64,000 nt of DNA from Microbacterium sp. USTB-Y. GTDB taxonomy: Bacteria > Actinomycetota > Actinomycetes > Actinomycetales > Microbacteriaceae. The DNA lies in contig NZ_JAGMTU010000002.1 of assembly GCF_023703415.1 (NCBI RefSeq), positions 186,001 through 250,000 of the forward strand, given 5' to 3'. Position numbers and translations under genes: made by a program. Shown in pieces: positions 55,922 through 63,984 of the stretch. The notes beneath the pieces are model-generated. The model did no database searches, was not told where the DNA came from, and saw only the letters and a list, made by a program, of their open reading frames with translations. Each line of letters opens with the position of its first letter. Within the stretch, counting starts at the first letter, position 1.

Positions 55922-56401
55922 TCACAGTGTTGGTGGGTGTTCTGACGGGGTGGCTCGCGCGATCTCCTGGAGTTCGAGGATCATCGTAAGTTGTTCGCGA
56001 TTGATCTCGAGCAGGAGTTCGATGTCCTTCCTTGCTGCGATGTTGGTGTCGAAGTCGTGTTTGGCGAGTGCAGCTGCGATTGCGTCTTGCCGCTTCGCGG
56101 CGATGAGAAGGATCGCACCTTGCATGCCGGCGAGCATGCTGAGGAAGAGGTTGAGCAGAATGAATGGGTACGGGTCCCAGATCATGCCGCGTACCGAGTT
56201 GATGATCCACCATGCGGTCATGAATGCGATGAAGGAGCCAACGAACGTCCAACTACCCATCACGTTACGCAATCGGTCCGCTGAACGCTCGCCGACGCTG
56301 AGTCTCGCGTATGCCTGCTGGTGCCAGGTGCGAGTTGGTGCAGGACGGGCGCTCCGAGCCGGGAAGCTCGCGAGAATCGCGTCGTGGTCATCGATTTTCA
56401 T
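55922..56401 (-). CDS. DUF1003 family membrane protein
   Basis: A 159-residue protein with the DUF1003 pattern: RNVMGSWTFVGSFIAFMTAW as the first transmembrane helix, then WDPYPFILLNLFLSMLAGMQ as the second, and a C-terminal coiled region IELLLEINREQLTMILELQE. The function is unknown; both termini are probably cytoplasmic. AGGAGA lies five bases before the ATG. It is the last gene of a minus-strand run after the desaturase and the 54-residue protein, 175 bases downstream of the latter. Confidence 0.9.
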   Translation of the reverse strand: MKIDDHDAILASFPARSARPAPTRTWHQQAYARLSVGERSADRLRNVMGSWTFVGSFIAFMTAWWIINSVRGMIWDPYPFILLNLFLSMLAGMQGAILLIAAKRQDAIAAALAKHDFDTNIAARKDIELLLEINREQLTMILELQEIARATPSEHPPTL

Positions 56402-56576
56402 CGGTTCTCCTGGTTGGCCAAGGCATGTCCCGGAGCTGTCGTAGGTGCTTTGAGCTTGTGGTGTTGGCGTCCGATTTGTCCCGGCTCCGCCTGACAGCTC
56501 CTGGAGAAACCTCTTGACCGGTGTCGCGATTCGCTGGAGTAGCGAGAGGGTGGGCGGGAAGTCGCTGAGCGGGTCG

Positions 56577-56741
56577 TCAGGGTCTCTGTTTGCGGTTGAT
56601 CACTTGCCGGGTGATGCCGATGGTCAGTGTGCCCACGAGGAGGACGATGCCGACGATGGCCAGCCACAGGAGGCCCTTGAACGCGAATCCGACGATCGTG
56701 AGGACTGCCCAGATCACGACGAGGAGGATGATGAGGATCAT
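56577..56741 (-). CDS. Small two-helix membrane protein coupled to the desaturase
   Basis: A 54-residue hydrophobic protein, MILIILLVVIWAVLTIVGFA then KGLLWLAIVGIVLLVGTLTI, ending in a basic TRQVINRKQRP tail. It is predicted to form two transmembrane helices. Its ATG overlaps the desaturase TGA (ATGA), so it is translated with the enzyme. Small proteins of this kind are common in actinobacteria without known function; a partner or regulator of the desaturase is a reasonable guess. The 175 bases after its stop hold nothing recognised. Confidence 0.75.
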   Translation of the reverse strand: MILIILLVVIWAVLTIVGFAFKGLLWLAIVGIVLLVGTLTIGITRQVINRKQRP

Positions 56742-57829
56742 ATGCTTTGTCTCATTTCCAAGAGTGGGCAGGCGAATGGGTCGCGTTCGCCCAGACCTAC
56801 CCGGTTGATGTAGCGCAGGACGATCCCGTACGACGCCCAGAGGCCTGTCTGCGTGTACGGCACGTTGTGATCGGCGCAGTAGGCGGCGATCATCGGTGCG
56901 GCATGCTTCAGGTACGGCCGTGCCATCGAGGGGAACAGGTGGTGCTCGATCTGGTAATTGAGCCCGCCCATTGCGGTATCGAGGAACCAGCTGCCACGGA
57001 TGTCGCGGCTCATCATGACTTGACGACGCAGGAAGTCGAGACGCATGTCGTGTGGCACGAGCGGCATGCCCTTGTGGTTCGGGGCGAACGACACGCCCAT
57101 GTAGAACCCGAAGACGCCGAGTTGCACGGCGAGGAACACAGCGGCTTTGTCCGGCGAGAGAACGAGGAATACGAGTGCGAGGTATCCGAGGAAGCGCGTC
57201 AGCAGAAAGCCGATCTCGATTGGGCGGTGTGCGAGCGGGTCGCGATGGAACACGCGGTAGAGGCTCGACGCATGCAACGAGATTCCTTGCAGCAACAGAA
57301 TGGGATAGAAGAAGACGCCCTGGTGAGCGAGGAACCACCGCGCCAGCGGCGGCCGGTCCCTCGCCGCTTGCTCAGGGGTGAATGCGATCACTGGCAGGTC
57401 AATGTCGGGGTCGGAACCGATCATGTTCGGATGAGCGTGATGCCGCGTGTGCTTGTGCTGCCACCACCCATAGCTCATCCCGACGAACAGATCGCCGAGG
57501 ATGAGGCTGACCCAGTCGTTCCAGCGTCCCGACCGGAAGATCTGGCGGTGCGCGGCATCATGACCGAGGAACGCGATCTGCGTGAAGACGACGGCGAAAA
57601 GCACACCAGTGAACATCTGCCACCAGGTGTCCCCGATCACGATAAAGAAGATGGTCGCGGCTGCGACGACAACGGGTACGCAGATGAGCTTCGTCCAGTA
57701 GTACCCGTATCGGCGGTGCATCAGCCCGGCGGACTTCACCATCTGCGCCAGATCGGTGTAGTCGCTGTTGCCGGCTTGCCGCACCGGTCCCAGGCTGGAT
57801 ACCCCCGGACGGGTTTTCTTGACAGTCAT
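56738..57829 (-). CDS. Fatty acid desaturase, membrane-bound, acyl-lipid type
   Basis: A 363-residue integral membrane di-iron enzyme. All three histidine boxes are present: HDAAH at 90-94, HKHTRHH at 125-131 and QIEHH at 293-297. The Q in the third box is typical of front-end (delta-5/delta-6-like) desaturases, but no cytochrome b5 domain is fused, so electrons must come from a separate ferredoxin or cytochrome. It likely adjusts membrane fluidity, for example in cold. The regiospecificity cannot be read. It is coupled to the 54-residue membrane protein. Confidence 0.92.
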   Translation of the reverse strand: MTVKKTRPGVSSLGPVRQAGNSDYTDLAQMVKSAGLMHRRYGYYWTKLICVPVVVAAATIFFIVIGDTWWQMFTGVLFAVVFTQIAFLGHDAAHRQIFRSGRWNDWVSLILGDLFVGMSYGWWQHKHTRHHAHPNMIGSDPDIDLPVIAFTPEQAARDRPPLARWFLAHQGVFFYPILLLQGISLHASSLYRVFHRDPLAHRPIEIGFLLTRFLGYLALVFLVLSPDKAAVFLAVQLGVFGFYMGVSFAPNHKGMPLVPHDMRLDFLRRQVMMSRDIRGSWFLDTAMGGLNYQIEHHLFPSMARPYLKHAAPMIAAYCADHNVPYTQTGLWASYGIVLRYINRVGLGERDPFACPLLEMRQSI

Positions 57830-57885
57830 GATCCCGCTCCTCTCGGCGTTCTCGCGCCGGGGTCTCGAGCGGATCTAACTCCAGG

Positions 57886-58632
57886 TTACGCCCGTTTGCG
57901 CCTGGGCGATATGGTCAGCTCCGAGACCGGGAGGGAGCGGTTCGTGATCGCCTCCGCGAGGGCATGGAGCGTGAGGTTGCGGTCTCGGGCGTAGCGCCGC
58001 AACAGTGCGAACGACTCGTCCATGGATGTGCCGCTGGCCTGCGCGACCGCTCCCTTGGCCTGCTCGATGAGGACCCGGCTGTCAAGGGCTCTCTGCAGTT
58101 GTTCTGCGACGACCTGCGCGTGCGCCGAGACACGCTGTTGCAGGATGCTGATGGTCGCGACATCGGCGAGTGCCTGGGCTGCGCTCGCGTCACGGTCGCT
58201 CAAGGCACCGATCGATGTGCCGAAGAGGTTCATCGTCCCGATCGTGTCTCCCCGCAACCGCAGGGGGATCGCATGCGTGGAATGGAAGCCGCGCCGCAAA
58301 GCCTCTTCCCGGAACGCCGGCCATCGGGTGGTGGCTGAGACGTCGGGCACCGAGACCTGCTCGCCCATTGCGAAGCAGTCCAGACACGGGCCGACCCCGG
58401 CCGCGAGCTGCAGGACTTCGACGAGTTCGGCGCTCTCGGTGGTCGAAGCGACCACCTGGAGATTCCCGTCCGCATCGAGGAGCATGAGCCCGCCCGCCTG
58501 CACCTTCACGATCTCCGTGCATTCGCTCACGAGCGTGTGGAGCAGCTCGACGACGTCATAGTCATCCGTGAGCGTATCGGCGACCATCACGAACGCGGCG
58601 TTGAGACGGTCCTCTCTGGATGTGCTGGCCAT
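57886..58632 (-). CDS. GAF and ANTAR domain regulator
   Basis: A 248-residue protein. Residues ~15-165 are a GAF sensor (LLDADGNLQVVASTTESAEL, then AAGVGPCLDCFAMGEQVSVP, HSTHAIPLRLRGDTIGTMNL). Residues ~175-235 are an ANTAR domain (LDSRVLIEQAKGAVAQASGT, SMDESFALLRRYARD) that binds RNA hairpins to prevent termination. C113 and C116 in GPCLDCF could sense a ligand or redox state. ATG 58632 is chosen for AGGAAGGG upstream. It follows the second GAF-ANTAR gene by 34 bases, so the pair is probably one operon. Confidence 0.88.
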   Translation of the reverse strand: MASTSREDRLNAAFVMVADTLTDDYDVVELLHTLVSECTEIVKVQAGGLMLLDADGNLQVVASTTESAELVEVLQLAAGVGPCLDCFAMGEQVSVPDVSATTRWPAFREEALRRGFHSTHAIPLRLRGDTIGTMNLFGTSIGALSDRDASAAQALADVATISILQQRVSAHAQVVAEQLQRALDSRVLIEQAKGAVAQASGTSMDESFALLRRYARDRNLTLHALAEAITNRSLPVSELTISPRRKRA

Positions 58633-58666
58633 GTGCACCCTTCCTGTCTGACATGTTATGCCGGGA

Positions 58667-59446
58667 TCAACCGGGCAGATCACGGAAGTCGAGAGTCCGC
58701 TCGACGACATCGAGCGCAACATCCTCGAGCGGACGCCCCGTCGAGAATGCGTAGGCCCGCAGGAGATCGAGCGCTTCCGCCGTGGTCACGTTGAGCTGCA
58801 CGAAGACCATCCCGACCGCCTGGTGCACTTCGCGGCGGAGGCCGTGCCGCGTCGCCTCCGGGATCTCTCCCTCGGATGCGGCGTACATCGCCGCCCGCAC
58901 CGCCGGGGCCGCGACCTTCCTTGCGAGGGAGAACGCGCGAGCCGTTGCCTCACGATCGAACGGACCCGGCGTCCGCCGATACAAGTCGACCACTCCCAGC
59001 AGCACTGGTCCGGCGAGAATCGGGAAGGCGAACAACGCTCCGATGCCGAGCGTCGTGAGGTCCGCGCCGAAGACCGGCCAATCCGGGTGGCCGTCCTGAG
59101 CGACGTCCGCGCTGATCGACGCCTTGCCGGTGCGCGCCACGACCCAGCGCGGTCCCTCGCCGAGGGCGAACTGCATCGCGTCGAGACGTCGCGCAAGAGG
59201 ATCGCTCGCGCACACGGTCGTCGCGTCGCCGTCACGGCGGAACACGGAGATCGAAGCGCCCGACACAGGCAGCAGCTCGACGAAGGGCGCGCAGAGGTCG
59301 GCGCCCCACTCCCAACCGGGGACGCCCGCCAGGGGAGCACCGCTCCCCACTTGGGACGCTTCTGCCATGAACCAGTCGCCGCCGCTCTCGACGGGGGCCG
59401 GCGCGCAGACCGCATGCCGACAGGACGCGCAGCGTCCGCTACGCAT
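58667..59446 (-). CDS. Second GAF and ANTAR domain regulator with cysteine-rich N-terminus
   Basis: A 259-residue protein. The first residues hold C6, C9 and C14 (RCASCRHAVC), a possible metal or Fe-S site. A GAF-like domain follows (about 40-190: FVELLPVSGASISVFRRDGD, GIGALFAFPILAGPVLLGVV), then an ANTAR domain near 200-250 (HGLRREVHQAVGMVFVQLNV, TTAEALDLLRAYAFSTGRPL). The start is supported by TAGGGT exactly six bases upstream of ATG 59446. Together with the next gene and the pdtaR-like gene, this makes three ANTAR proteins in the window. Confidence 0.85.
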   Translation of the reverse strand: MRSGRCASCRHAVCAPAPVESGGDWFMAEASQVGSGAPLAGVPGWEWGADLCAPFVELLPVSGASISVFRRDGDATTVCASDPLARRLDAMQFALGEGPRWVVARTGKASISADVAQDGHPDWPVFGADLTTLGIGALFAFPILAGPVLLGVVDLYRRTPGPFDREATARAFSLARKVAAPAVRAAMYAASEGEIPEATRHGLRREVHQAVGMVFVQLNVTTAEALDLLRAYAFSTGRPLEDVALDVVERTLDFRDLPG

Positions 59447-59452
59447 GTCCTC

Positions 59453-59458
59453 ACCCTA
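59453..59458 (-). promoter_or_regulatory. Leaderless-type -10 element of the GAF-ANTAR pair
   Basis: Minus-strand TAGGGT (59458-59453), then six bases, then ATG 59446. The hexamer supports inclusion of the cysteine-rich N-terminus. Confidence 0.55.
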
Positions 59459-59489
59459 CTCGGCGCCACTCACATGGCGTGAGCTGCTC

Positions 59490-59517
59490 TTGACAGAAAT
59501 CTCAGCACGGGCATACT
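59490..59517 (+). promoter_or_regulatory. Consensus-like sigma-70 promoter before a 51-residue gene
   Basis: A perfect TTGACA at 59490-59495 and CATACT at 59512-59517 are 16 bases apart. A full consensus -35 is rare in this window. Transcription should start near 59524, about 50 bases before ATG 59577. Confidence 0.65.
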
Positions 59518-59576
59518 TTGACGGTGTTGCTCCAGTCCCTGGCAGCGGTCAATCAACCCTGCACTCGGAGAACCCG

Positions 59577-59732
59577 ATGGACGTTTCCCAACTCCCTCAA
59601 CCTGGCGTGATCTATGCCGCCACCATCCGCCCCGCGGATCTAGCGCTCCCCGCGAGCCACCCCGTCGACATCAGCCACCTCCTCCGCCCTTCAGCGCGTG
59701 GCCCGGCTTATGTCTTGACCTCAGAGGTCTGA
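59577..59732 (+). CDS. Hypothetical 51-residue protein
   Basis: MDVSQLPQPGVIYAATIRPA continues to ...YVLTSEV, 51 residues. It has no membrane segment, no cysteine and a proline-rich composition (LPQPG, LPASHPVD, LRPSARGP). The ATG has CGGAG six bases upstream, and a TTGACA promoter lies at the right distance, which is the main reason to believe the gene. It is not recognised. It diverges from the GAF-ANTAR operon and might be controlled by or with it. Confidence 0.55.
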   Translation: MDVSQLPQPGVIYAATIRPADLALPASHPVDISHLLRPSARGPAYVLTSEV

Positions 59733-59746
59733 ATATCCGCGATTCC

Positions 59747-59983
59747 TTACCGCACCTCCGAGGGCGCAAGCACCGGGTCGTGAGGCGCTTCGAGGTCAGC
59801 GGGCGCGGGTCTGGCGGGCAGTACGGAAGCGGCAAGCCAAGAGTGTTCGTCGCGGGCTGCCGTCAGAGTTCCGAACCAGTTTCCGGCAATCTGTGCGTCG
59901 GGTGTGGCGCTGCGCCTGCCTCGATCCGCCCGACTCTCCTCGATGTTCGAGCCGCTGACGTCCTCGACGATGCAGAACGTCAC
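59747..59983 (-). CDS. Hypothetical small protein, uncertain start
   Basis: The minus frame from a GTG at 59983 encodes 78 residues including VTFCIVEDVSGSNIEESRAD, GNWFGTLTAARDEHSWLAAS and VLPARPAPADLEAPH. Third codon positions are mostly G or C, as in real genes here. The same frame stays open upstream for about 28 further codons (IDARPFRCPDAAGRLGLGPG) but has no start codon there, and an ATG in another frame nearby suggests a frameshift. It ends 14 bases from the end of the 51-residue gene on the other strand. The rest of 59984-60314 shows no convincing gene. Confidence 0.35.
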   Translation of the reverse strand: MTFCIVEDVSGSNIEESRADRGRRSATPDAQIAGNWFGTLTAARDEHSWLAASVLPARPAPADLEAPHDPVLAPSEVR

Positions 59984-60314
59984 GCCCGGACCCAGGCCCA
60001 GGCGCCCTGCAGCATCCGGGCAACGAAAGGGACGCGCGTCGATTGCGTTCCTGACACGACGGATCCATCACTCTTCTCCCATGGGTGAGTGCGAACGGCT
60101 GGTGTTCTTGCGGTTCTCTCTGACGAGATCAATACGCTCGACGACTCCCGCGGCGCGCCGAGCAGGCGTACCCTGAGGACAACAGCGGCGAACGAGGCAC
60201 ACCACGTGGGCCGCTGACCGGGTCGCGGATCGCGATTCCACGGGAGGTGCCATTCGGCAGACGTCTCGCCAGTGGCTGGTGCTGCGACGCCAGCCAGAGC
60301 GGAAGGCGTCCCGG

Positions 60315-61454
60315 ATGACGCGATACGGATTCGTCAGTACTTTCCCGCCAACCCGATGCGGGCTGGCGACCTTTACCGCCGCGTTGGCCGGGGTTCTCGC
60401 CGCCCGTCCCGGAGACGAGTCGGTGATCGTCCGCGTCGACGACGGCGTCCCAGCCGGCCCTTCCCTGCCCCGCTCGCGACTGCGGATCGCGGGCATCCTG
60501 CACCCGGGGGATCTGCCCAGCAGGATTCGAGCCGCCGTGGCACTGAACCGCTGCGACGTCGTGGTCGTCCAGCACGAGTACGGCATCTACGGCGGAACCG
60601 ATGGTGAGGAAGTCATCGATCTGCTGGATCGCATCCGCCGCCCGGTCGTCACCGTCATGCACACCGTACTTGCCACGCCCCGACCGCATCAGCGGACCGT
60701 CACCGTGGCAGTCGCCGACCGGAGCGACGCGGTCGTCGCCATGACTGCCACGGGATCGCAACTGCTCGTCGACGAGTTCGGCATCCCCTCTTCGCGATTG
60801 CGCCTCATCCCGCACGGCGTGGACCAGTGGAGCCTGTCCATGCCGGCCGGCGCGCCGCACCCGCCGACGGTCCTGACCTGGGGGCTACTCGGACCGGGCA
60901 AGGGCATCGAATGGGGCATCAGGGCGGTCGCCTTGATGAAGGCGACCGGATCCGCTCCGGTGTACCGGGTGCTCGGGCAGACGCACCCGAAGGTCATCCT
61001 GGAGAGCGGTCAGCGGTACCGCAGGGCGCTGTGGGCGCTTGCTGATGAGTTGGGAGTGGGAGAGCTCGTCGAGATCGATGGACGATATCGTGAGCCTGAA
61101 GAGCTCGCCCTTGACGTCGCGGCGACCGATGTGATCCTGCTTCCTTACGATTCCCGGGAACAGACCACTTCCGGGGTGCTCGTCGAGGCGGTGGCTGCCG
61201 GCCGGCCGGTGATCGCGACGAGGTTCCCGCATGCCGTGGAACTGCTGTCCGAAGGCGCGGGGCTGCTGGTCGACCAGAAGAATCCGGCACAGATCGCGGA
61301 AGCCATCACATCGACCTTGCGCAAGGTCGCCACGGCGCCGGCCGCGAGGCGACAGATCGTGCATGAGCCGCTTGTCAACGGATGGTCGTCTGTGGGTGCT
61401 CAGTACCGGGCACTCGCCGCCGATCTGATGCATGCCCTGCAGGTCGCCGGATGA
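60315..61454 (+). CDS. Glycosyltransferase, family 4 type
   Basis: A 379-residue GT-B glycosyltransferase. The N-terminus MTRYGFVSTFPPTRCGLATF is the start of the acceptor domain, and VVVQHEYGIYGGTDGEEV and VTVMHTVL follow. The donor domain has LIPHGVD, VLTWGLLGPGKGIEWGIRAV and DVILLPYDSREQTTSGVLVE then AVAAGRPVIATRFP. The donor is likely GDP-mannose or another nucleotide sugar, by family habit. ATG 60315 is preferred to 60279 because GGAAGG is upstream and the fold begins there. It overlaps the next gene by ATGA, starting a three-gene carbohydrate operon. Confidence 0.88.
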   Translation: MTRYGFVSTFPPTRCGLATFTAALAGVLAARPGDESVIVRVDDGVPAGPSLPRSRLRIAGILHPGDLPSRIRAAVALNRCDVVVVQHEYGIYGGTDGEEVIDLLDRIRRPVVTVMHTVLATPRPHQRTVTVAVADRSDAVVAMTATGSQLLVDEFGIPSSRLRLIPHGVDQWSLSMPAGAPHPPTVLTWGLLGPGKGIEWGIRAVALMKATGSAPVYRVLGQTHPKVILESGQRYRRALWALADELGVGELVEIDGRYREPEELALDVAATDVILLPYDSREQTTSGVLVEAVAAGRPVIATRFPHAVELLSEGAGLLVDQKNPAQIAEAITSTLRKVATAPAARRQIVHEPLVNGWSSVGAQYRALAADLMHALQVAG

Positions 61455-62515
61455 ACGTCGACGCCGTCGCGGTGGACCGGTCGCACTCGACCGGAGTGCT
61501 GCCGCTGGGTCATCTGATTGCTCTCACCGGACCGTATGGCGTGTACGAGCATGCCCGAGGCGAAACGCCCCGCATCGAGCATGGATACTGTACGGACGAT
61601 GCGGCCCGGGTGCTCGCGGTGATCGCCCGGGAAAGGGTGCCGCGCGGGTTCGCGGCCAGCGCCCGGTTGCGATACCTGACCAACCTGGCGCTGTCGTTCC
61701 TGGAGCAGGCTGTCGCGCCCGACGGCGCCGTCCGCAACAGAATGTCTGCGGACGGTGCGTGGACCGACGCCCCGAGCATCGGCGATTGGTGGGGACGCGC
61801 CGTCTGCGGACTCGGATCCGCCGTTCGCCACTCGCCCGACCCAGGTATCCGCGCGCGGGCTCTTCGCGTCTTCCTGCGCGCGGCTCGGCGCAGCTCGCCC
61901 GACGTGCGCGCCTCCGCGTTCGCAGCCATCGGCGCGGCCGACATCCTCGAGGCCCTCCCCGGGACGGTGGCCGCTCGTGCGCTGCTCACCGACAGCCTGC
62001 GTAGGATCCCGCGTCCGCACGGCATGGATCAGAGCTGGCCAGAGCAGCGATTGCGCTACGCGAACGGCGCGCTCTGCGAAGCGCTCATCGCGGGTGGTCA
62101 GGCGTTGCAGCAGCCAGGCATGATCGACACCGGACTCATGATGCTGCAGACGCTCCTGCGCCTCGAGACGAGGCCCTCCGGGGTCATGTCTTTCGTGGGC
62201 GCCGGGGGGCGTGATCGTTCGGATTCGGAGCGATCGGGCGACCAGCAGCCGATCGAGCCCGCCACGATCGCCGAGGCGTGCATGCGAGCGGCGGCGATCA
62301 CCCGGGACGAGAAGTGGTCTCGCGCGGCGTTGCGGACATGGGCCTGGTTCACCGGGGAGAACGACGCCGGCATCGCTATGTTCGACCCCGAAACAGGTGC
62401 AGGATACGACGGGCTCGAACCTGGAGGGCGCAACGAGAACCGGGGTGCGGAGTCAACCCTTGCTGCGCTCAGCGCCTACCAATGCGCGCGCTACGCGCGA
62501 GGCGCGCGAACATGA
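61451..62515 (+). CDS. Unrecognised carbohydrate-operon protein, probably alpha-helical barrel
   Basis: A 354-residue protein rich in helices, with repeated short helical segments and aromatic motifs (GYCTDDAARVLAVIARER, SIGDWWGRAVCGLGSAV, WPEQRLRYANGALCEALIAG, GAGYDGLEPGGRNENRGAES). The layout suggests an (alpha/alpha) toroid as in several glycoside hydrolase families, but I cannot assign it. The acidic pairs in CTDDAAR and PSIGDW are candidate catalytic or sugar-binding residues. Overlaps on both sides place it between a glycosyltransferase and a GH130 enzyme. No signal peptide, so it is cytoplasmic. Confidence 0.7.
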   Translation: MNVDAVAVDRSHSTGVLPLGHLIALTGPYGVYEHARGETPRIEHGYCTDDAARVLAVIARERVPRGFAASARLRYLTNLALSFLEQAVAPDGAVRNRMSADGAWTDAPSIGDWWGRAVCGLGSAVRHSPDPGIRARALRVFLRAARRSSPDVRASAFAAIGAADILEALPGTVAARALLTDSLRRIPRPHGMDQSWPEQRLRYANGALCEALIAGGQALQQPGMIDTGLMMLQTLLRLETRPSGVMSFVGAGGRDRSDSERSGDQQPIEPATIAEACMRAAAITRDEKWSRAALRTWAWFTGENDAGIAMFDPETGAGYDGLEPGGRNENRGAESTLAALSAYQCARYARGART

Positions 62516-63984
62516 CGTTCCTGACCGTGGACGCCGGGGTCGAGCTGAGCGCGCGCGCCGACAGGGTCGTCGCGCGGTTCTTCCTCCCCGGAGAGGGCAC
62601 ACCGGGCGGCAGCTCCCGCACGCAGGCGGTCCTCGACCGGGTGCTGGCCCTCCCGCCCGAAGCGCTGGCTGCCGCCGCCCGACGAATCCGCGATCGCCTC
62701 GTGGACCCGTCGCCTATGGCCGATGTGCTTCAGAACGCCGCAATGGTCCGCCTCCCCGATGCGCCGCACCTCGGCGCGGACGCGACGGTGGTGATCGGAG
62801 CCGCCTTCACCGCGGAGTACTCGATCGAGGGGGTGTCGCTGTGCAACCCGAGCACGGTTGAGCATCCGGATCAGACCGGGCTAATGCCGGGGCAGCTGCG
62901 GGTGTTGCTCTCGCTGCGCTCGATCGGCGAAGGGCACCTCTCCTCGATCCAGTTCTGCACTGCGGTGATCGGGCCGGGACTCACCTGGGAGTTCCTGCGG
63001 CGACAGGCGCCCCCTTGCCTTCCTGCCGTGCGCCACGGTGAGTGGACGAGGGATCACTTCCTCCGCGCTCTCGAACACAACGGTGGCACCGACGAGCTCG
63101 TTGACGCCATCGGACAGACGCTGCCGAATAGGTTCCGAGGTCAGGTGATCGAGCAGGCCATTCAGGCGCTCCGCGCGCCGTTGCTGCAGCGACGTGGTGC
63201 TCGGGCTCAGCTTGACGCGATGCGGATAGTCGCCGATTCCGCCTACGACGTGATCTTCCCCAAAGAGAGCGAACTCAGTACGCGTGTGCTTCTCCCGGTC
63301 GCCGACGAAGAACGGCAGGGGATCGAGGATCTCCGCCTCGTCCAAGGCCTGCAGGCCGACGGAGCACGCTACGGCGGTACGTTCACGGCGTACGACGGTC
63401 ACGCCATCTCCTCACGCCTGCTGACGACGACTGACTTCCGGGAATTCGCGGTGCACCGGCTCACGGGACCGCCGGCCCAGACGAAGGGAATGGCGTTGTT
63501 CCCCCGGCAGATCGGAGGGGAGCATCTGGCCCTGAGCAGAGGCGACGGGGAATCGCTCGCACTGACTCGTTCCTTGGACGGTCTGGTGTGGGGTGCCGAG
63601 ACGATCCTGCGGACTCCCACCGCCGCCTGGGAGATCGTTCAGATCGGAAACTGCGGTTCCCCGATCGAGACGCCTCAGGGCTGGATCGTCCTCACCCACG
63701 GCGTCGGGCCGTTGCGCGTCTACAGCATCGGAGCGCTGCTCCTGGATCTGGAGGACCCCTCGCGAGTGATCGGCGTTCTCCCCGAGCCGCTGATCGAGCC
63801 TCCCCAAGACTCCGGCGGCTATGTTCCGAACGTCGTCTACAGCTGCGGAGGGCTACTTCACGACGGAATCCTGTGGATCCCGTACGGCGTGGACGACCAG
63901 CGCATACGGGTCGCGCACGTCAATGTCCAGCGCCTGCTGTCCGCGATGACTGCACCAGAGGATGCCGGAGCCCGCCGAACGTGA
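62512..63984 (+). CDS. Glycoside hydrolase family 130 protein (beta-mannoside phosphorylase-like)
   Basis: A 490-residue protein. The C-terminal ~310 residues fit the five-bladed propeller of GH130: ESELSTRVLLPVADEERQGI, EDLRLVQ, YGGTFTAYDGH, GNCGSPIETPQGWIVLTHGV and GGYVPNVVYSCGGLLHDGIL. GH130 members split beta-mannosyl linkages, usually with phosphate. The first ~180 residues are an extra domain found in longer members. ATG 62512 overlaps the preceding stop, and the next gene seems to start in its own stop. No signal peptide: it acts on an internal oligosaccharide. Confidence 0.85.
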   Translation: MTFLTVDAGVELSARADRVVARFFLPGEGTPGGSSRTQAVLDRVLALPPEALAAAARRIRDRLVDPSPMADVLQNAAMVRLPDAPHLGADATVVIGAAFTAEYSIEGVSLCNPSTVEHPDQTGLMPGQLRVLLSLRSIGEGHLSSIQFCTAVIGPGLTWEFLRRQAPPCLPAVRHGEWTRDHFLRALEHNGGTDELVDAIGQTLPNRFRGQVIEQAIQALRAPLLQRRGARAQLDAMRIVADSAYDVIFPKESELSTRVLLPVADEERQGIEDLRLVQGLQADGARYGGTFTAYDGHAISSRLLTTTDFREFAVHRLTGPPAQTKGMALFPRQIGGEHLALSRGDGESLALTRSLDGLVWGAETILRTPTAAWEIVQIGNCGSPIETPQGWIVLTHGVGPLRVYSIGALLLDLEDPSRVIGVLPEPLIEPPQDSGGYVPNVVYSCGGLLHDGILWIPYGVDDQRIRVAHVNVQRLLSAMTAPEDAGARRT

